IMG/VR virus record: IMGVR_UViG_3300005289_000072
Span: 1-33,211 of that record
DNA from: a virus
Strand: one strand, 5' to 3'
DNA length: 33,211 nt
Within the stretch, counting starts at the first letter, position 1, and each line of letters begins with the position of its first letter. The notes below the pieces were generated by a model. That model ran no database searches. It had not been told where the DNA came from and was given only the letters and a program-made list of their open reading frames with translations. The position numbers were made by a program, and so were the translations under genes. Below, piece after piece: positions 7,169-14,800 of the stretch.

Positions 7169-7493
7169 TCCAAATGGTATCGACCAACATGCCCCCGGTG
7201 CTAAGCTGGATAGTGGCAAACAGCGCCCCGCACTCATCATTGATTCCATGTCTCGCGCGATTGATGGAGTCGTCGCGGTGGGAACCTTCGGAGCTAACAA
7301 ATACTCTGACGGAGGATGGCTTGAAGTCGCTGATGGGATCAACCGGTATCGTAATGCTCAACTCCGACACGAATCCAAGCGTGCAAAAGGTGAGCTTGTG
7401 GATCCGGACTCGGGACTCCCACACGACTTCCACATTGCTTGGAACATTCTGGCCCAAGTTGAACTGAAAGCACGGAGAGGAGATTATCAGTGA
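7146..7493 (+). CDS. dATP/dGTP diphosphohydrolase-like protein (DUF5664 type)
   Basis: A 115-aa protein. The pattern GAKLDSGKQRPALI, FGANKYSDGGWLEV, INRYRNAQLRHE, GELVDPDSGLPHDFHIAWN matches the phage family I know as DUF5664, now named dATP/dGTP diphosphohydrolase N-terminal domain. Conserved Lys, Tyr, Arg, His and Glu/Asp residues are all visible. Members would hydrolyse purine dNTPs, changing the nucleotide pool during replication. ATG 7146 has a GGGAGAAAGAG ribosome-binding site and is preferred over ATG 7122. In some phages purine-dNTP hydrolases accompany 2-aminoadenine genomes, but I see no PurZ in this window. Confidence 0.75.
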   Translation: MLLTSEADPNGIDQHAPGAKLDSGKQRPALIIDSMSRAIDGVVAVGTFGANKYSDGGWLEVADGINRYRNAQLRHESKRAKGELVDPDSGLPHDFHIAWNILAQVELKARRGDYQ

Positions 7494-7798
7494 TCGGTAA
7501 TGAGTTCTGGACACCGTTGGAGATCCCCCCAAGTTCCTACATCTATGAAGATAGTGTATACTTGGTCATCCCAACACCAGTGCTCTGGCGTGAGATTGCA
7601 AAGGCTAAACTGGAACGAACTCTCCTAGAGTATTCGATTGTCAACAAACGTTGGGGGGCTGTTGAAGGCTCCGCTAACACACTCGCAACTGCCATCATGA
7701 CTACCAAGTCGCTGACTGAGCAGTACAACGAGTTCTGCAAAGAGGAAGACCCAAATGCAAACGTTGTTAGATTCCCGGGCAAAAACAGTCCCGAGTAA
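7490..7798 (+). CDS. 102-aa hypothetical protein
   Basis: It starts at GTG 7490, which overlaps the previous stop (GTGA) and has GGAGAGGAG upstream. The ATG at 7503 is out of frame. The protein has an aromatic N-terminal third (FWTPLEIPPSSYIYEDSVYLV), a helical middle, and a C terminus (NANVVRFPGKNSP) of a kind common in small phage proteins. It overlaps the next gene by 44 nt. I recognise no family. Confidence 0.6.
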   Translation: MIGNEFWTPLEIPPSSYIYEDSVYLVIPTPVLWREIAKAKLERTLLEYSIVNKRWGAVEGSANTLATAIMTTKSLTEQYNEFCKEEDPNANVVRFPGKNSPE

Positions 7799-8042
7799 CT
7801 ACAGCGTCCAAGGGTTCGCATCGGATTTGCCGGGTTCTGAGGAGCCCGGTTTCTCCCTTACAGCGGATCAATGGGCGAAGGCCGAACGTATGGCTGACCC
7901 GAATTACGACTGGAGTAACTACCAGAACGCAATCAAGAACAGCCTGTTCGATCATCCTGACTTCGCACACCGCGAGCATGATATGGCCGTCACCGAGGAA
8001 TGGAACACCATCCTTGGCGAGCTGGAGCCATTCCGGAGGTAA
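7755..8042 (+). CDS. 95-aa hypothetical protein
   Basis: ATG 7755 has GAGGAAG upstream and lies 44 nt inside the previous gene. The product is acidic and Trp/Asn-rich (FSLTADQWAKAERMADPNYDWSN in two parts), with a DHPDFAHREHDM segment carrying several His/Asp residues. I do not recognise a catalytic motif. It ends one base before the next ATG. Confidence 0.65.
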   Translation: MQTLLDSRAKTVPSNYSVQGFASDLPGSEEPGFSLTADQWAKAERMADPNYDWSNYQNAIKNSLFDHPDFAHREHDMAVTEEWNTILGELEPFRR

Positions 8043-8043
8043 G

Positions 8044-8253
8044 ATGGACTTCAGATTGGAGGATCGGTATGTGGTTATCAAGACCAGATACCTGACCCGT
8101 GAACAACGGCTGGCCATTGAAGGTCTCATTCGTGAGCAGAACCTCCCTGTAGAGGACTGCGTAGTGATCGAGTCCGATTGGCCCGAGTACACCCCAGTGT
8201 GTGACATGTTGTTCGGGAGGATCGACCGTGAAGCGTCTGCTAATCGACGGTGA
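8044..8253 (+). CDS. 69-aa hypothetical protein
   Basis: ATG 8044 is preceded by CGGAGG, which also holds the end of the previous gene. An in-frame ATG at 7978 is unlikely because it lies deep in that gene. The product (MDFRLEDRYVVIKTRYLT, EQRLAIEGLIREQ, CVVIESDWPEY) looks like a small alpha/beta protein. Its end overlaps the exonuclease gene by 26 nt. I recognise no family. Confidence 0.65.
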   Translation: MDFRLEDRYVVIKTRYLTREQRLAIEGLIREQNLPVEDCVVIESDWPEYTPVCDMLFGRIDREASANRR

Positions 8254-9184
8254 CATTAGTCGCTACGAACTGGGTGCTGTATGCCAGTCCGTGGAGATGC
8301 ACTTTGGGCAGCCTGTAGCGAGGCCCCATAGTGAGCAGAAGGTTCGAGAGGTCGTTGACAGATTCATCAACGGTATCATTGAAAGGACGGACTCAGATGG
8401 ATACGAACTCTTCCTCTCAGGTGGCACCAACTACCGGAACGAGATCGCCGTTACAGATCCATACAAGGGTCAGAGGCATGCCCCCAAGCCTTATCACTGG
8501 GCGACTGTGGGTGAGATTCTCCGTTCAGACTACGGCGCTTATACTGTCCATGGAGCGGAGGCCGATGACGCGCTGTCGGTATTCGGACGAATGGACCCGG
8601 ACAACACTGTTATCGCTAGCCGGGATAAGGATCTTAGAATTGTCCCATGCTATCACTATTCTTGGAGATGCGGAGAGTCGCAGCCGGAAGTACCAGTCCA
8701 TCTTGTCGAAGAGATGGGGTGGATCGCAGCGAAGCCCTACAAGTCTGGTGGATACAAGCTAACTGGCGAAGGTCTCAAGTTCTTTTACGGACAAGTACTA
8801 GCAGGTGACGCAATTGACAACTACAAAGGATGTCCCGGAGTCGGCCCTCAAAAGGCTGCTTCTGCACTGGCTAGTTGTAGCAGTGAGTATGAGTTGTTCC
8901 AAGCAGCCAGTTGGCTGTATACCGCGAAACTCGGCCCTGAAGAAGGGCAAAAACGCCTGATCGAAAATGCTCGACTGGCTTGGTTATTAGAAGACGCAGA
9001 GGTAAATTACGATGCCCATGACATATACGTATCCCCGAAACAGCTATGGCAACCGCCGACGCCCCTTCCAACTGGTGAGTCCCGCTGGTCAGTTCCTGTC
9101 AGTACGGTCGCAGAGCCCAGCGATCCACAATCTGCGTGGGATGATCGCCCGACTTCGGGCGAGTATTGGGACGGTGTTGCCTGA
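8228..9184 (+). CDS. 5'-3' exonuclease, FEN/T7 gp6 type
   Basis: A 318-aa flap-endonuclease-family protein. It shows RLLIDGDISRY at the N terminus (first metal aspartate), EADDALSVFG (acidic cluster), VIASRDKDLRI (second acidic site) and, after an aromatic stretch, GDAIDNYKGCPGVGPQKA, the helix-3-turn/HhH region that grips duplex DNA. It would degrade host DNA and remove RNA primers, as gp6 does in T7. GTG 8228 with GGGAGG upstream is chosen over ATG 8201. The last 40 residues are proline-rich and overlap the next gene by 173 nt, well past the recognisable domain. Confidence 0.9.
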   Translation: MKRLLIDGDISRYELGAVCQSVEMHFGQPVARPHSEQKVREVVDRFINGIIERTDSDGYELFLSGGTNYRNEIAVTDPYKGQRHAPKPYHWATVGEILRSDYGAYTVHGAEADDALSVFGRMDPDNTVIASRDKDLRIVPCYHYSWRCGESQPEVPVHLVEEMGWIAAKPYKSGGYKLTGEGLKFFYGQVLAGDAIDNYKGCPGVGPQKAASALASCSSEYELFQAASWLYTAKLGPEEGQKRLIENARLAWLLEDAEVNYDAHDIYVSPKQLWQPPTPLPTGESRWSVPVSTVAEPSDPQSAWDDRPTSGEYWDGVA

Positions 9185-10121
9185 TGGTTGCCCATTCGTA
9201 ATCGGTGGCGGTCTTGTCCGCGACGCGATCATGGGTGGTCGCCCTAACGACATCGACGTGTGGCTCCCAAGCAACATCACGGTGCCTGACTGCGATGCCT
9301 TCTGTGCCCACCTTGTCCGTACTGGCTACGGCGTGGCTGACGGTTTCCAAGGTCAGGTGATCTTCCGTGGCCCGGGCTCCGATGTACGTGAGGTAGAAGC
9401 TGAGCCGATCCTCGGTGGCTTCCACAACGCGGAGTACAACGCCGAGAACTACGGCGACGTGCACAACCACTGGGTAATCGAAGTGGAGAACACCTCGGAA
9501 GAGTTCGCTCATCCAAAGGTGAACATCATGCGTAACATGGCACGGTGGACTGGGGATGCCCCAGCGTTCTTCACCGAGATCATGCGCAACTTCGACCTCG
9601 ATCTGTGCATGTACTTCATCGGCTACATGCCGGGGCAGAACTCGATTAATACTGTGATCATGCCTCGTCACCTGCGGATCGGCCTCATGAGCGCAGCCTC
9701 AAACGGTGCGCGTACTGTTCAGACCCACATCAATGAGGTATACTGGAATCAGGCACGGTTGAATAATACCTCGGAAGAGCGTATCCGTTCTCGCGTAGTC
9801 AAGATGAACCAGAAGTACATGCTGCGCCTGCCAGAGGCAATCGAAGACATCCGTATGATCCCAACCGCGGACATCGTTGCTGAGCCGGTTCAGTTGTCCT
9901 TCCTCATGCGCTACTTCAACGCCAACATGGGTTACGGTAACGCAGCACTGCCACAAATGGCCAACCGTCTACACGAGGCTGACTACAACCGTCTCTGGGC
10001 TGAAGCCACAGCGCGGTTCCATGAGTGGCAATCTCGGGTTAACCCACTTCACACTGGAGTCGGCCGAGCGATCACCCCAATGGCGTTCATGCGTTGGTCA
10101 ACTGATGCAGGTGTAGCATAA
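9012..10121 (+). CDS. Nucleotidyltransferase-fold protein (poly(A) polymerase/CCA-adding head type)
   Basis: A 369-aa protein. FVIGGGLVRDAIMGGRPNDIDVWL (residues about 62-85, in two parts) carries the GG-x-VRD and D-x-D signature of class II nucleotidyltransferases, including CCA-adding enzymes and bacterial poly(A) polymerase. These transfer NMP to RNA 3' ends. The remaining 280 residues do not show an obvious CCA-enzyme body, so the substrate is unknown; tRNA repair or RNA tailing are possible. ATG 9012 has an AGAGG ribosome-binding site but puts 173 nt inside the exonuclease gene. ATG 9141, closer to the domain, is an alternative with a poor site. The product is most likely cytoplasmic. 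Confidence 0.75.
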   Translation: MPMTYTYPRNSYGNRRRPFQLVSPAGQFLSVRSQSPAIHNLRGMIARLRASIGTVLPDGCPFVIGGGLVRDAIMGGRPNDIDVWLPSNITVPDCDAFCAHLVRTGYGVADGFQGQVIFRGPGSDVREVEAEPILGGFHNAEYNAENYGDVHNHWVIEVENTSEEFAHPKVNIMRNMARWTGDAPAFFTEIMRNFDLDLCMYFIGYMPGQNSINTVIMPRHLRIGLMSAASNGARTVQTHINEVYWNQARLNNTSEERIRSRVVKMNQKYMLRLPEAIEDIRMIPTADIVAEPVQLSFLMRYFNANMGYGNAALPQMANRLHEADYNRLWAEATARFHEWQSRVNPLHTGVGRAITPMAFMRWSTDAGVA

Positions 10122-10130
10122 GGAGGACAC

Positions 10131-10553
10131 ATGCCGCAAGGGCGTTGGTTTCGCCCACGTGACACGGGATTGAAGGGGACAGGGTACGACAGCAAGCTGG
10201 AACAGAGGCTCCACACGGGGCCTCTCAGCGCCGCTCAGCACCATGCCAACAAAATCTCGTACACATGGGAGCATCAATATGAACCAGACTTTGTGGTGGA
10301 CCATGGTGGTACTTACACCTTGGTTGAATGCAAAGGCTACTTTATGGATAGGGAGGACTGCACGAAGTATCTGTGGGTGCGGAAAGCCCTGCCAGAGAAC
10401 TACCAACTCGTGTTCTGCTTTGAGACTCCTAGCAAAGCAATACATTTCCAATCCGCAAGAAAAGACGGAAGTAAAATGACTCACGCTGAGTGGGCTGAGA
10501 AGAACGGCTTTCGTTGGTACGATGAGACAACCATAGGAACCTTAACCCAATGA
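10131..10553 (+). CDS. Endonuclease I, Holliday-junction resolvase (T7 gp3-like)
   Basis: A 140-aa protein with the PD-(D/E)XK layout of T7 gp3: E24 in YDSKLE, D53 in YEPDF, and E66-x-K68 in LVECKG. These match E20, D55, E65 and K67 of gp3 in order and spacing. The C-terminal AEWAEKNGFRWYD also parallels gp3. It would cut branched DNA to clear recombination intermediates before packaging and help degrade host DNA. The ribosome-binding site AAGGAGG is strong. The stop overlaps the next ATG (ATGA). Confidence 0.9.
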   Translation: MPQGRWFRPRDTGLKGTGYDSKLEQRLHTGPLSAAQHHANKISYTWEHQYEPDFVVDHGGTYTLVECKGYFMDREDCTKYLWVRKALPENYQLVFCFETPSKAIHFQSARKDGSKMTHAEWAEKNGFRWYDETTIGTLTQ

Positions 10554-11317
10554 AAATTCTAGTAATCCCTGACACTCAGCGCCGCCCAGACAATGTTCAA
10601 ATGAACACGCCTCTGGACATCGCGATCGGCAATATGATCGTGGCGGAGCAGCCTGATGTAGTCGTCCATATCGGCGACCACTTCGACATGCCTTCGCTAT
10701 CGACATACGATATGCCGAAGAACAATCGGAGGACGATCGATGGACGGGAAGTTGCAGCTGACGTGGCGGCCGGACGCGAGTCTATGGGACGGATTCTTGC
10801 GCCTCTACGAGATCTCCAAGAGCGCCAGAGGAACAGTAAACATCGAGTGTACCGACCCCGAATGGTCTTTACTCTTGGAAACCATGAGGAAAGAATTCTC
10901 CGGTTTCCCGAGCTACGAGGCTTGGTTGGTATCCCAGATCTGTTTGCTGGCACCCCATGGGAGGTTTACGATTATCTTGAACCCGTTACCTTCGGAGGAG
11001 TCGAGTTCGTGCACTACGCAGCGAACGCTCTCTCGGGCAGACCTTATGGCGGGTCGGCTGAGTACCGTCTGAACAAGACCAAGATGTCCGTAGTGCAGGG
11101 CCATGAGCAGACCTTCAAGTATGCCATGGAGTTCCTGAACAATGGACGTGCTCTGAGCTTCTTAGTGGGTGGCTCCTGCTACCTGCATGACGAGCCGTAC
11201 AAAGGCCCGCAAGGCAACAACCACTTCCGTGGCTCCTTCATCCTTCACGATGTGAAAGACGGGATCTACGATCTGGAGCAAGTGTCTTGCCGTCGTATGA
11301 TGGAGGAATACCTGTGA
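10550..11317 (+). CDS. Calcineurin-like metallophosphoesterase
   Basis: A 255-aa protein with metallophosphoesterase blocks: IPDTQ near the N terminus, HIGDHFDMPSLSTYD, TLGNHEERI, EFVHYA and VQGHEQTF. Motif I has D-T-Q in place of the usual D-x-H, and the last block is GHEQ rather than GHxH, so metal binding is a variant. Possible substrates include nucleotides, RNA ends or proteins. It sits directly after endonuclease I (ATGA overlap), which hints at nucleic-acid metabolism. The fold assignment is solid; the substrate is open. Confidence 0.85.
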   Translation: MKILVIPDTQRRPDNVQMNTPLDIAIGNMIVAEQPDVVVHIGDHFDMPSLSTYDMPKNNRRTIDGREVAADVAAGRESMGRILAPLRDLQERQRNSKHRVYRPRMVFTLGNHEERILRFPELRGLVGIPDLFAGTPWEVYDYLEPVTFGGVEFVHYAANALSGRPYGGSAEYRLNKTKMSVVQGHEQTFKYAMEFLNNGRALSFLVGGSCYLHDEPYKGPQGNNHFRGSFILHDVKDGIYDLEQVSCRRMMEEYL

Positions 11318-11553
11318 GCATGCTGCAACTGAAGTGCCTGTTCTGTATGGGCTCTTGGGGTCTCCACACTCAGAAGTCTATGGGTGAACACTCCAAGAAA
11401 GTCTGGAAGTGGCTGGTGCAGATGAATGAAGGCGGTGCGCCATTCAACTGCAACATCGGTCTGTACACCAAGGAAGAGATGGAGCGCTGGCCATGCAAGA
11501 ACCGGCTCTTTGTCTATGTCTACCTGTTCGGTTATCGGTGGTATACGAAATAA
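11314..11553 (+). CDS. 79-aa hypothetical protein, last gene of the rightward block
   Basis: It starts at GTG 11314, overlapping the previous stop (GTGA) with TGGAGGA seven bases upstream. ATG 11320 is the alternative, at wider spacing. CLFC near the N terminus and two later cysteines (FNCN, WPCKN) could bind metal, and the C terminus is aromatic (FVYVYLFGYRWY). The stop at 11551-11553 is followed one base later by a strong promoter. Confidence 0.65.
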   Translation: MSMLQLKCLFCMGSWGLHTQKSMGEHSKKVWKWLVQMNEGGAPFNCNIGLYTKEEMERWPCKNRLFVYVYLFGYRWYTK

Positions 11554-11554
11554 C

Positions 11555-11583
11555 TTGACAGGTTTTTCACCGGGCGGTATACT
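11555..11583 (+). promoter_or_regulatory. Near-consensus sigma70 promoter in the convergent junction
   Basis: TTGACA (11555-11560), 17-bp spacer, TATACT (11578-11583): eleven of twelve consensus bases at ideal spacing. It fires rightward, yet the only features to its right on that strand are a hairpin terminator and the antisense of late genes. Transcription should start near 11590. Confidence 0.8.
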
Positions 11584-11589
11584 GACCTT

Positions 11590-11698
11590 ATAGACCCTTT
11601 ATACCCCCGGTGATTATTACTTAAGGTGTAGATACAAAGAAACCCCAGTCAGGGGCCTTAGGATAACCTAGGGTCTTTACTGGGGTTTTCTTGTTTTT
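11590..11698 (+). ncRNA. Candidate short phage RNA from the convergent junction
   Basis: Predicted from the promoter at 11555-11583 and the terminator ending near 11698, giving an RNA of about 105-110 nt with no plausible ORF. AGACCCT (11592-11598) can pair with AGGGTCT (11670-11676) inside the terminator, competing with its inner stem, so two alternative folds exist. Part of its 5' region resembles sequence in the right control region (32622-32661). Existence and function are inferred. Confidence 0.5.
11637..11698. terminator. Bidirectional rho-independent terminator between convergent operons
   Basis: AAACCCCAGT (11640-11649) pairs with ACTGGGGTTT (11679-11688). An inner stem, CCTTAGG (11656-11662) with CCTAGGG (11667-11673), closes on an ATAA loop. 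On the + strand the hairpin runs into TTTTCTTGTTTTT. On the - strand it runs into TTTCTTTG. It therefore ends both the replication and the late transcripts. Confidence 0.85.
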
Positions 11699-11839
11699 AC
11701 AGGATTGCTTCTTGTGTAGCCCTTACAGCGTAGGTAGGGGTGCCTGTCACGTTAACCGTACGGAGACGTAACCAATCCAATCGGTAAACGTCAAGAACAC
11801 TTGCTCTGAGATACCCGGTATGTTGTAATAACCTGACAT
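11697..11839 (-). pseudogene. Small late gene broken by a 5-bp tandem duplication (45 aa if restored)
   Basis: ATG 11839-11837 has an excellent GAGGAAGC ribosome-binding site. As written, the frame gives 30 aa (MSGYYNIPGISEQVFLTF...) and stops at 11749-11747. CAATC is duplicated in tandem on the + strand (11773-11777 and 11778-11782), reading GATTGGATTGG in the gene. Removing one copy joins the frame to DWLRLRTVNVTGTPTYAV and ends at TAA 11699-11697, just before the terminator. The restored 45-aa product reads like a beta-rich virion or fibre protein. The 30-aa form may be what is made. Alternatives are a true mutation, an assembly error, or two short peptides. Confidence 0.6.
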
Positions 11840-11852
11840 AAGCTTCCTCGTA

Positions 11853-14800
11853 TTATGGAAGATCGAAATATTCCTTCACTGCTTCCTTGCCGGGCTTCAG
11901 TTGGTTAATTACTGGAACTTGCTTGTACAGGAACTGCCAAATGTATCCACTCGTTGGATCATCCTCAAAGTGAGATACAGTGTTATACCCTGCTTGGACA
12001 CCTTCCTTAATTAGACCAGCAGCAGGCCCAAGGTTGGCAGACACTGGATCAGTGCCATACCGTGGAGCATTGAACATGTTTAGAACGTATTGCATCTGCA
12101 TAGGAACAACTGTACTGTTGAGTACATCCATCAGACGTTGTGCCTCAGTCCTTTGATCATCTGGATCTTGCATCCCCGCTTTAGTCCACTGTTTCAGTTC
12201 ATCCTGTAGGTATCCAATCCCCACCATAGACCCTAAGATAAATGCCAAACCAATTGTACCTGCCGCAGCACCTGTGTAAGAACCTTGATAACTTGGGCGC
12301 ATCTTACGAATCAGTTGTGGGAGGATAATGTTGGTATAGGCCGTAGGGTATCGCTTTAATTGAGCCAAGAGTTGCATGTGACCATTGTTCATCCAGAGGG
12401 GAAGATCCGCTGAGTTAGGCTCAAGGATCGTCTGACTGGTGAACCTACGGATAGCAAGTAGCTTGGCTTCCCTCGCAGCAACAACCTCTGATTGATTACT
12501 TGGTGAGTAATGCGCCATAGCTTCAGCCTGAGAGTTAATCTCCAGACCCATTGTACGCAACTGACGTTGGTACTGGGCGCCTTTAGCACTCGTAAGGTCA
12601 ATCCCTAGGGATAACTTATAGATTGCATCGTTGTAAATCCTTTCCCCCGTCTTAGCAGCATAAATCCTCTGCACATGAGTCAGAAGGGTCAGTCCGTTAG
12701 CAAGGAAGAAGTACTTCATAGCTGTTGCAGAACCACGGTTGAACATGGTGCTACCTAAGCGCTCAGCTAGTACGTTCTGAGTACTTGCAAGGTCAATCCC
12801 TGTATCAGCAGCCATCTTAGCCCAGTCGCTTCTAGGAGAACCCTTGAAGAGGGTTTGAGTAAGATTCTTGGCTACCTGAGCCATCGTTGGGATTACAGAA
12901 GCAATGGCATCCACCACGTTGCCACGAATAGCAGGAGTAGTGAACTCTACAAGAGACGACAGGGTTGCCAAAGGAAGAGACTTAACAGTCAAGAATGCAG
13001 AGAGGGCACTCTGGGTATTCCTAATGGAATCACTTTGAATACGACCATACATCCCATTGTAGGCGTCGAGGATACCATACATCTGATCCACTTCAGCCTT
13101 ACTAACGCTACGTCCAGCTTTTTGAGCCTGAGCCACAGCAGTAGCAATCTGCTTGTTTGCCTTTTCTCCTGTTTCCCCAAAGCGATCCGTGAAAGCGATC
13201 CTGTGGGCAGCCCCATGGAAGTAATCATGTACAGCCTGAATGCGTTGGCTAGGAGATTCCTCTTTAGCGTACTTATTCATGATGGACTGAGGTACTTCGT
13301 TAAAGGCACGGGAGAACTCAAGGTTGGAGAACTTAGGTGGAACTGTACCTTGAGCAAACTTCCCACGGAGAGTCTCTGGGTTGTCTGCCTTACGTTGACG
13401 CTTCATGGCCTCCCATTTACCAGTCTGTGGGTTCTGTTGAACCAGACGAGTAACCTGAGGGGCAGCATTGGTGCGAGGAGTATTGATAGTCTCAATGTAG
13501 TTGTCTACGGCAGCCTTAGGGTCTTTGACATATGGTGCAATCTCTGCCTCGAATTGAGGACGGTTAGCCTCAATCTTAGCTAGGTCTGGACGGAAAGGCA
13601 TGTAGCCATCAATGAGACCTACCTTGAGACCGCTCTTAACAGCGTCTGCGGGTGCTTCATCAAGGACTTTACGAAGGCGTAGGGCTTCTGGGGAAGTAAC
13701 CTGAGCGCGTGGTAGAGAGGCTTCATCAATAATGGATGCCTTCTCTGCGTCGCTCTTACCGTGGAAGATGTCAGATACCTCTGAGTTCCACTTACCAGAG
13801 CGAAGCTCGTAGTCTTCAAATACAGTCTTACCTGTGGCCTTCTCACCGGTAGCATCTGGACGAAACTCACGGATGAACTTCTCAGCCTCAGGAGCAACAC
13901 GAGCTAATGGTTCCAGAGGCGCTGTTGCTTCACGCCCACCCATTTGCCACATCTTCGTAAGGAATCCACCTTCTTCAGTAGGGCCATTTGCAAACTTAGC
14001 AGCAGGTGCAGCAGTACCAGCAGCGTGAGCGTTGGACATTACAGTGTCGAGGATCTCAGATCCACCACGAGCAATACCACCACCTACGGCACCACCAATA
14101 GCAGCATTGATGGAGCGCTCTAGGATACTATCAGCACTGGCCTCATGGTCAGTCACCTTACCAGCCAAGTAGGCCTGAGCACCCTCTGTGGCCCCGCTAA
14201 TGGCACCTTCTGTAGCAGCACCCTTACCAACACCAATCATAGCTTGCTTGATACCGTCCAAAGCCATGACCTTAGGGATACCTGCGGCTACAGCATTCTG
14301 GTAGATGATCTCAGGGGCTACGTGTTTTAGCAAAGGAGAAACAAGAGACTTAACCCCCAAAGTATCAAGCACGCCAGCTCCAGTACCAAAGGCAACAGAT
14401 GTCCATGGTGCTTGTTTGTTAGGATCGAGAGCTTTAATCTCATTCTGCATTGCACCTGTGTTGATACCAAAGGAGGCCAAGAAGCCACCTACAATAGGTC
14501 CTGCGATACGACCGGGAATACCAAATGCTGCACCAGCCTTCTCACCTGCAAGTGCACCACCACCCATTGCAGCCATTGTAGTACCTAAAGCCGGAGCCAT
14601 AGAGCCTACGGTATTGGTGAGGTATTGACTTACAGAGGACAGGTCATCAAGGTTGACATCCTTGTAGGAGTCTACTTCTGGTTGACCGTACTGAGCGGCT
14701 TGTTCAAGTTGTTCCTCACGGATCTCCTTACCGGAGTCCTGAAGATACTGTGACCCTGTGATTTCACCCAAGGCCTCAACGGTACCACCGAAGTTTGCCT

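Noticed and set aside
11697-11855. UAA read-through giving a 51-aa extension of the 1068-aa protein
   Set aside because: The frame does stay open to 11697, but the upstream half of the extension does not look protein-like, and a well-placed ATG with ribosome-binding site explains the region better through the 5-bp duplication. Kept as a secondary possibility.
12855-13583. A 242-codon + strand ORF opposite the large ejection protein gene
   Set aside because: Antisense shadow with no motif or start signal; the - strand frame is continuous.
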